18,013 bases of DNA, from the NCBI GenBank assembly GCA_903957405.1, contig CAJBPC010000464.1, positions 1 through 18,013 of the forward strand. The letters run 5' to 3'. This DNA is from an uncultured bacterium (lineage in GTDB: Bacteria > Bacteroidota > Bacteroidia > Chitinophagales > Chitinophagaceae). Made by a program: the position numbers and the translations under genes. Below, one piece after another: positions 15,962 to 18,013 of this stretch. The notes under the pieces were generated by a model that did no database searches, had not been told where the DNA came from, and was given only the letters and a program-made list of their open reading frames with translations. The stretch's first letter is position 1, and each line of letters opens with the position of its first letter.

Positions 15962-18013
15962 TTAGAAGTTGACATTCAGCCCCGCAGTCAGGGTGCGCAT
16001 CAATGGATAGAATTCCGCGTTGGCATTGTTGATCTCGGGATCGAATCCATTCCATGCCTTGGTGAAGGTGAGCAGGTTCTGTCCGCTGACAAAAACGCGC
16101 AATGAGCTGATCTTAACCTTACCCAGCACTGCCTGTGGCAGGGTATATCCGAGGTTGATGTTCTTCAGCCTGAAGTAGGCGGCACTGCGTATCCACCAGT
16201 CGGAAGCGACGAAATTATTCCCGCCAAAGCCGGAAGGCAGCAATCGGGGGAAAAGCGCACCGGTGTTATCAGGTCTCCAGGCATCGGTCTGTATCTTCAG
16301 CAGTGAAGCGATGAAGTCGTTGCTCGCAAATGGCACCGCGCCCGTCCCGCTGAGGTAGTTCTCCCGTTTGCCCACACCCTGACCGAAGAGGTTCAGGTCG
16401 AAGTTCCCATAGCCGATGTTCAGGTTGATGCTGTACTCAAAACGCGGAAAATCATTGCCCAGGAACTGGCGGTCCATGGCATCCACCTTTCCGTCGGGCT
16501 TTCCGTCGGCACCGCTGACGTCGGCATATTTCATATCGCCGGGCTTCGGTCCGGTGGACAGGCCAGCGCTCCATGGAATGCCAAACTGCACCGGAGAGTT
16601 CTTGATGTCACTGGAGTCTGAGAAGAACCCAAGGGCCTTGTAACCGAAATAAGAACCAAGGGCGTATCCGGGCGCTGTCCGGGTACTGCCACCATCTATG
16701 AAGGGAAGGCCTTCGATGAGTCCGGTCACCTTGTTCTGCACATCCGACAGCATGAAGGTTCCGTCAAAGCTCCATTTATTCAACCGTTTTTTATAGTTGA
16801 CGGCCACTTCCCATCCTTTGTTCTCCATATTTCCCGCATTCACAAAGGGGTTTGACAACCCACCGGCCGATGCAGGTAAAACACGGGGAAGGATCATATC
16901 CTTGAGTGTCTTTACATAATAGTCCGCCGTGACGGTGATGCCACCCTTGAATGTCAGATCGAGTCCGACATTCCACTGCCGGGAAGTCTCCCATCCGATG
17001 TCGGGGTTTGGAAACTGAAGTACTGCGACGCCCAGGTTGTTCAGGCTATTAAAGTAGGTGTTGGTCCCGTTATTGGGATTGAGGTAGCTGGAATTGCCAT
17101 AGAATGCATCGAATGCATAAAAGGAGCTGAAGTTCTGGTTGCCATTGCCACCGATGGATCCCCTCAGCTTACCGAAGGTGACCACGCTGGAAGCATCATC
17201 CCAGAAACCTTCCTTGCTGAAGATCCAGCCGGCGGATACGGCTCCGAAATTTCCCCATTGCTTATCACCTACCTGGGAGAAGCGGGAAGAACCATCGCGA
17301 CGGCCGTTCACTTCAAACAGATACTTATCCCGGAAAGCATAGTTGAGCCTGCCGAAGAAACCGACAAGGGCCAGCTCCGACACACCGGCGTTGTTGTCGC
17401 GTGCACCTGTACCGAGGTTCAGATAGGGTTGGTTCGGATTGGTGAAACCGATCCTTGACGCACCGAAGAAATAGTTCTCATACAATTCATTCTGCGCACC
17501 CGCCATGATCTTGAAGTCATGGTCTTCCTTCACCCTGAAAGCATACGTAGCCTGCCCGGTGTAGCTCGTGTACAGGTCGTTCCTCCAAGACTCCGACAGG
17601 GAGGTGGTGCCTGGCCAAAAACTCACCCTGTCATATCCCTGGGTGGTCAGGTTGGGCTGGTAGATGTCTGCATTCTTCGTGAATGACTTGGTATAGGGAT
17701 TTCGCTTCTCGCGACCCCATGCGCCTTCGATCTCCAGCCCTTTCACAGGATGTATGTTCAATCCGACGCGCGTGAGCATCGTGTTGCCCTGGGTGACGGC
17801 ATTACCGGTGGACTCTGCCATGGCGATGGGGTTCCTGTTGTTCGTCTGTGCCGCCGTTCCGTAAAGGCCTGGACCGAATTTTCCCGCACCCAGTGCAGGA
17901 AGACCGATGGCCTGACGGATGATGAACTCAGGGCTTCCCGTAGAGGGGTTGACCGTCTTGTTTTGGTTGAAGCCCAGCACCCCCGTAAGGGTCAGCCATT
18001 TATTGATCTTGTA
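15962..18013 (-). CDS. susC: SusC/RagA-family TonB-dependent transporter, C-terminal part (5' end outside window)
   Basis: This is the C-terminal 683 residues of an outer-membrane TonB-dependent receptor of the SusC class. The frame runs off the right edge; a GTG at 17980 is internal, not a start. Complete SusC proteins are about 1000-1100 residues, so the signal peptide, carboxypeptidase-like domain, TonB box, plug and first barrel strands are not visible. What is seen is beta-barrel: alternating aromatic strands, LFEVNGRRDGSSRF, GAVSAGWIFSKEGFW, WNVGLDLTFKGGITVTADYY, RVFVSGQNLLTFTKAWNGFDPEI and the terminal strand ending in Phe (GLNVNF), recognised by the barrel assembly machinery. These are diagnostic of SusC rather than of siderophore receptors. 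It is co-transcribed with susD, 19 bases downstream, and together they import an oligosaccharide across the outer membrane. The promoter lies outside the window. Confidence 0.95.
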   Translation of the reverse strand, partial: YKINKWLTLTGVLGFNQNKTVNPSTGSPEFIIRQAIGLPALGAGKFGPGLYGTAAQTNNRNPIAMAESTGNAVTQGNTMLTRVGLNIHPVKGLEIEGAWGREKRNPYTKSFTKNADIYQPNLTTQGYDRVSFWPGTTSLSESWRNDLYTSYTGQATYAFRVKEDHDFKIMAGAQNELYENYFFGASRIGFTNPNQPYLNLGTGARDNNAGVSELALVGFFGRLNYAFRDKYLFEVNGRRDGSSRFSQVGDKQWGNFGAVSAGWIFSKEGFWDDASSVVTFGKLRGSIGGNGNQNFSSFYAFDAFYGNSSYLNPNNGTNTYFNSLNNLGVAVLQFPNPDIGWETSRQWNVGLDLTFKGGITVTADYYVKTLKDMILPRVLPASAGGLSNPFVNAGNMENKGWEVAVNYKKRLNKWSFDGTFMLSDVQNKVTGLIEGLPFIDGGSTRTAPGYALGSYFGYKALGFFSDSSDIKNSPVQFGIPWSAGLSTGPKPGDMKYADVSGADGKPDGKVDAMDRQFLGNDFPRFEYSINLNIGYGNFDLNLFGQGVGKRENYLSGTGAVPFASNDFIASLLKIQTDAWRPDNTGALFPRLLPSGFGGNNFVASDWWIRSAAYFRLKNINLGYTLPQAVLGKVKISSLRVFVSGQNLLTFTKAWNGFDPEINNANAEFYPLMRTLTAGLNVNF

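Noticed and set aside
17978..17980. GTG as start of the susC gene
   Set aside because: SusC barrel sequence continues without a stop to the window edge, so this is an internal codon.

Overview
The window looks like a chromosomal segment of a Bacteroidota bacterium. The main evidence is a SusC/SusD pair, several lipoproteins with classical lipoboxes, a GH92 alpha-mannosidase, and start codons without clear Shine-Dalgarno sequences but often with A/T-rich leaders, which is typical of the phylum. A Chitinophagaceae-like soil or plant-associated member is plausible from the roughly half G+C composition and protein style, but that is inference. Gene density is high: the longest gene-free stretches are about 158 bases (14000-14157) and about 130 bases (1944-2072). 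I see no rRNA, tRNA, CRISPR array, insertion sequence or phage gene.

Left part (1-5422) is ordinary and mixed. It holds the 3' half of a methionine sulfoxide reductase A gene, a PYROXD2/phytoene-desaturase-type FAD oxidoreductase (+), a solitary oligopeptide-binding (SBP_bac_5) lipoprotein (-), and, divergent from it, an exported M1-family zinc metallopeptidase (+). The oxidoreductase and the binding protein converge on a short region with small hairpins.

Central and right part (5507-18013) is a carbohydrate-utilisation locus. A leftward run starting at 10511 encodes a sodium:solute symporter, a leaderless DUF4434 TIM-barrel-type protein, a secreted GHL10 (PF02638) glycosidase-like protein and a phosphodiester glycosidase (NAGPA-type, PF09992) lipoprotein. 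From the same A/T-rich divergent promoter region, rightward genes encode a second GHL10 protein (lipoprotein) and an exported GH92 alpha-mannosidase. Converging on GH92 from the right is a susC-susD pair. A strong 13-bp-stem hairpin separates the two.

Working model (inference): SusCD binds and imports an oligosaccharide. The GH92 enzyme, the two GHL10 proteins and the phosphodiester glycosidase trim it at the surface or in the periplasm. The Na+-driven symporter takes the released sugar into the cytosol, where the leaderless DUF4434 protein could act. Pairing an alpha-mannosidase with a sugar-1-phosphodiester hydrolase suggests a glycan with phosphodiester-capped sugars, such as a phosphomannan or phosphorylated N-glycan. 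Because GHL10 includes a peptidoglycan-strand hydrolase, cell-wall glycan is a competing substrate. No regulator (hybrid two-component system, SusR, or ECF sigma/anti-sigma) lies in the window.
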